This document shows, piece by piece, positions 63,919 to 64,000 of a DNA stretch of 64,000 nt (positions are counted from its first letter, which is position 1; the number at the start of each line of letters is the position of its first letter). Both the position numbers and the translations under genes were made by a program. The stretch lies in assembly GCF_004346265.1 (NCBI RefSeq), contig NZ_SMAP01000006.1:81191-145190 (forward strand). Reading direction: 5' to 3'. The notes under the pieces were generated by a model, which saw only the letters and a list, made by a program, of their open reading frames with translations, did not search any database and was not told the origin of the DNA. The stretch is from Thermomonas haemolytica (GTDB lineage: Bacteria > Pseudomonadota > Gammaproteobacteria > Xanthomonadales > Xanthomonadaceae).

Positions 63919-64000
63919 CTAATCCCGGACACCTGAGAAGTAGAGCTTTCTGGCATCTTTCCGCCAGGAGGTTCCATGAAGAAGTCGAAGTTCAGCGAGA
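63909..64000 (+). mobile_element. Left end of an IS3-family-like insertion sequence
   Basis: An abrupt change occurs near 63909 to a C-rich terminal stretch (CCTCCCCCTAATCCCGGACA), followed by about 45 bases of leader, AGGAGG, and an ATG at 63976. The encoded start MKKSKFSE is typical of IS3-family OrfA proteins. The element continues past the window. Confidence 0.6.
63976..64000 (+). CDS. Transposase OrfA of IS3-type, N-terminus only
   Basis: Eight codons (MKKSKFSE) run off the right edge, 4 bases after a perfect AGGAGG ribosome site. IS3-family OrfA helix-turn-helix proteins commonly begin MKKSKFSE/MKKSRFTE. Too short for a firm family call. Confidence 0.55.

Larger units (their letters stand above)
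59105..63930 (-). mobile_element. Tn7-like transposition core (tnsA-tnsB-tnsC-tniQ)
   Basis: Four overlapping minus-strand genes in the order tnsA-like, tnsB-like, tnsC-like, tniQ, with a base composition less GC-rich than the flagellar genes. Gene content and order match Tn7-family elements. Left and right ends are not identified: the tniQ side abuts the HD-GYP upstream region and the tnsA side is broken by an IS. No cargo or Cas genes are visible. Confidence 0.8.

Noticed and set aside
1..64000. tRNA, rRNA and CRISPR arrays
   Set aside because: I saw no rRNA-like sequence, no cloverleaf and no regularly spaced repeats; the Tn7-like element shows no Cas genes within the window.

Overview
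The window is chromosomal DNA from a very GC-rich gammaproteobacterium. It most likely belongs to the Xanthomonadaceae/Lysobacteraceae (Lysobacter, Luteimonas, Thermomonas or Pseudoxanthomonas type). I infer this from gene order (fliC-flaG-fliDST-pilZ-rpoN-RR-fleQ-fliE...R-flhBAFG-fliA-che-mot) and from the polar-flagellum regulators FleQ, RpoN, FlhF, FlhG and ParC/ParP. Nearly all of the first 58.8 kb is one flagellar and chemotaxis locus. The many long plus-strand reading frames over it are GC-rich shadows of minus-strand genes.

Layout. 1-2.1 kb: the N-terminal part of a methyl-accepting chemotaxis protein (-) and a small exported TonB C-terminal domain protein (+), followed by three stem-loops. 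2.3-5.6 kb (-): STAS, cheY, cheA, cheW. 5.7-11.9 kb (-): cheY, cheZ, cheA, motC, motD, parC, parP. 12-34.3 kb (-): fliA, flhG, flhF, flhA, flhB, the fliR-to-fliE block, fleQ, a single-domain response regulator, rpoN, a PilZ protein and a fliT-like gene. 34.5-37.8 kb (-): fliS, fliD, flaG, fliC. 38-41.5 kb (-): a sulfotransferase-like gene and a large HAD-family gene, candidates for surface or flagellin modification. 41.6-51.9 kb (-): flgL to flgB. 52.1-53.1 kb (-): cheV. 53.1-55.7 kb (+): flgA, flgM, flgN and a soluble histidine kinase. 55.8-58.8 kb (-): a GGDEF-EAL-REC protein with degenerate catalytic motifs and an HD-GYP phosphodiesterase. 59.1-63.9 kb (-): a Tn7-like core (tniQ, tnsC-like ATPase, tnsB-like DDE transposase and a 5'-truncated tnsA-like gene). 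An IS3-family-like element begins at the right edge.

Regulation can be read from the DNA. Seven sigma-28 (FliA) promoters with exact 8-11-8 geometry precede the MCP, STAS-cheY-cheA-cheW, cheY-cheZ, fliD, fliC, cheV and flgM. Five sigma-54 (RpoN) promoters with exact GG-N10-GC geometry precede fliL, fliE, flgB, flgA and the HAD/sulfotransferase pair. This fits a FleQ/RpoN, then FliA/FlgM, cascade encoded entirely in the locus, and it places the HAD and sulfotransferase genes in the middle (RpoN) class. cheB and cheR are absent from the window.

Most worth checking: the RpoN-driven HAD/sulfotransferase pair beside fliC, a 10-bp inverted repeat around an AT-rich block upstream of the fliC promoter, the degenerate GGDEF-EAL protein with its HK and HD-GYP neighbours, and the Tn7-like element whose TnsA-like protein lacks the usual catalytic lysine and is cut by an IS.
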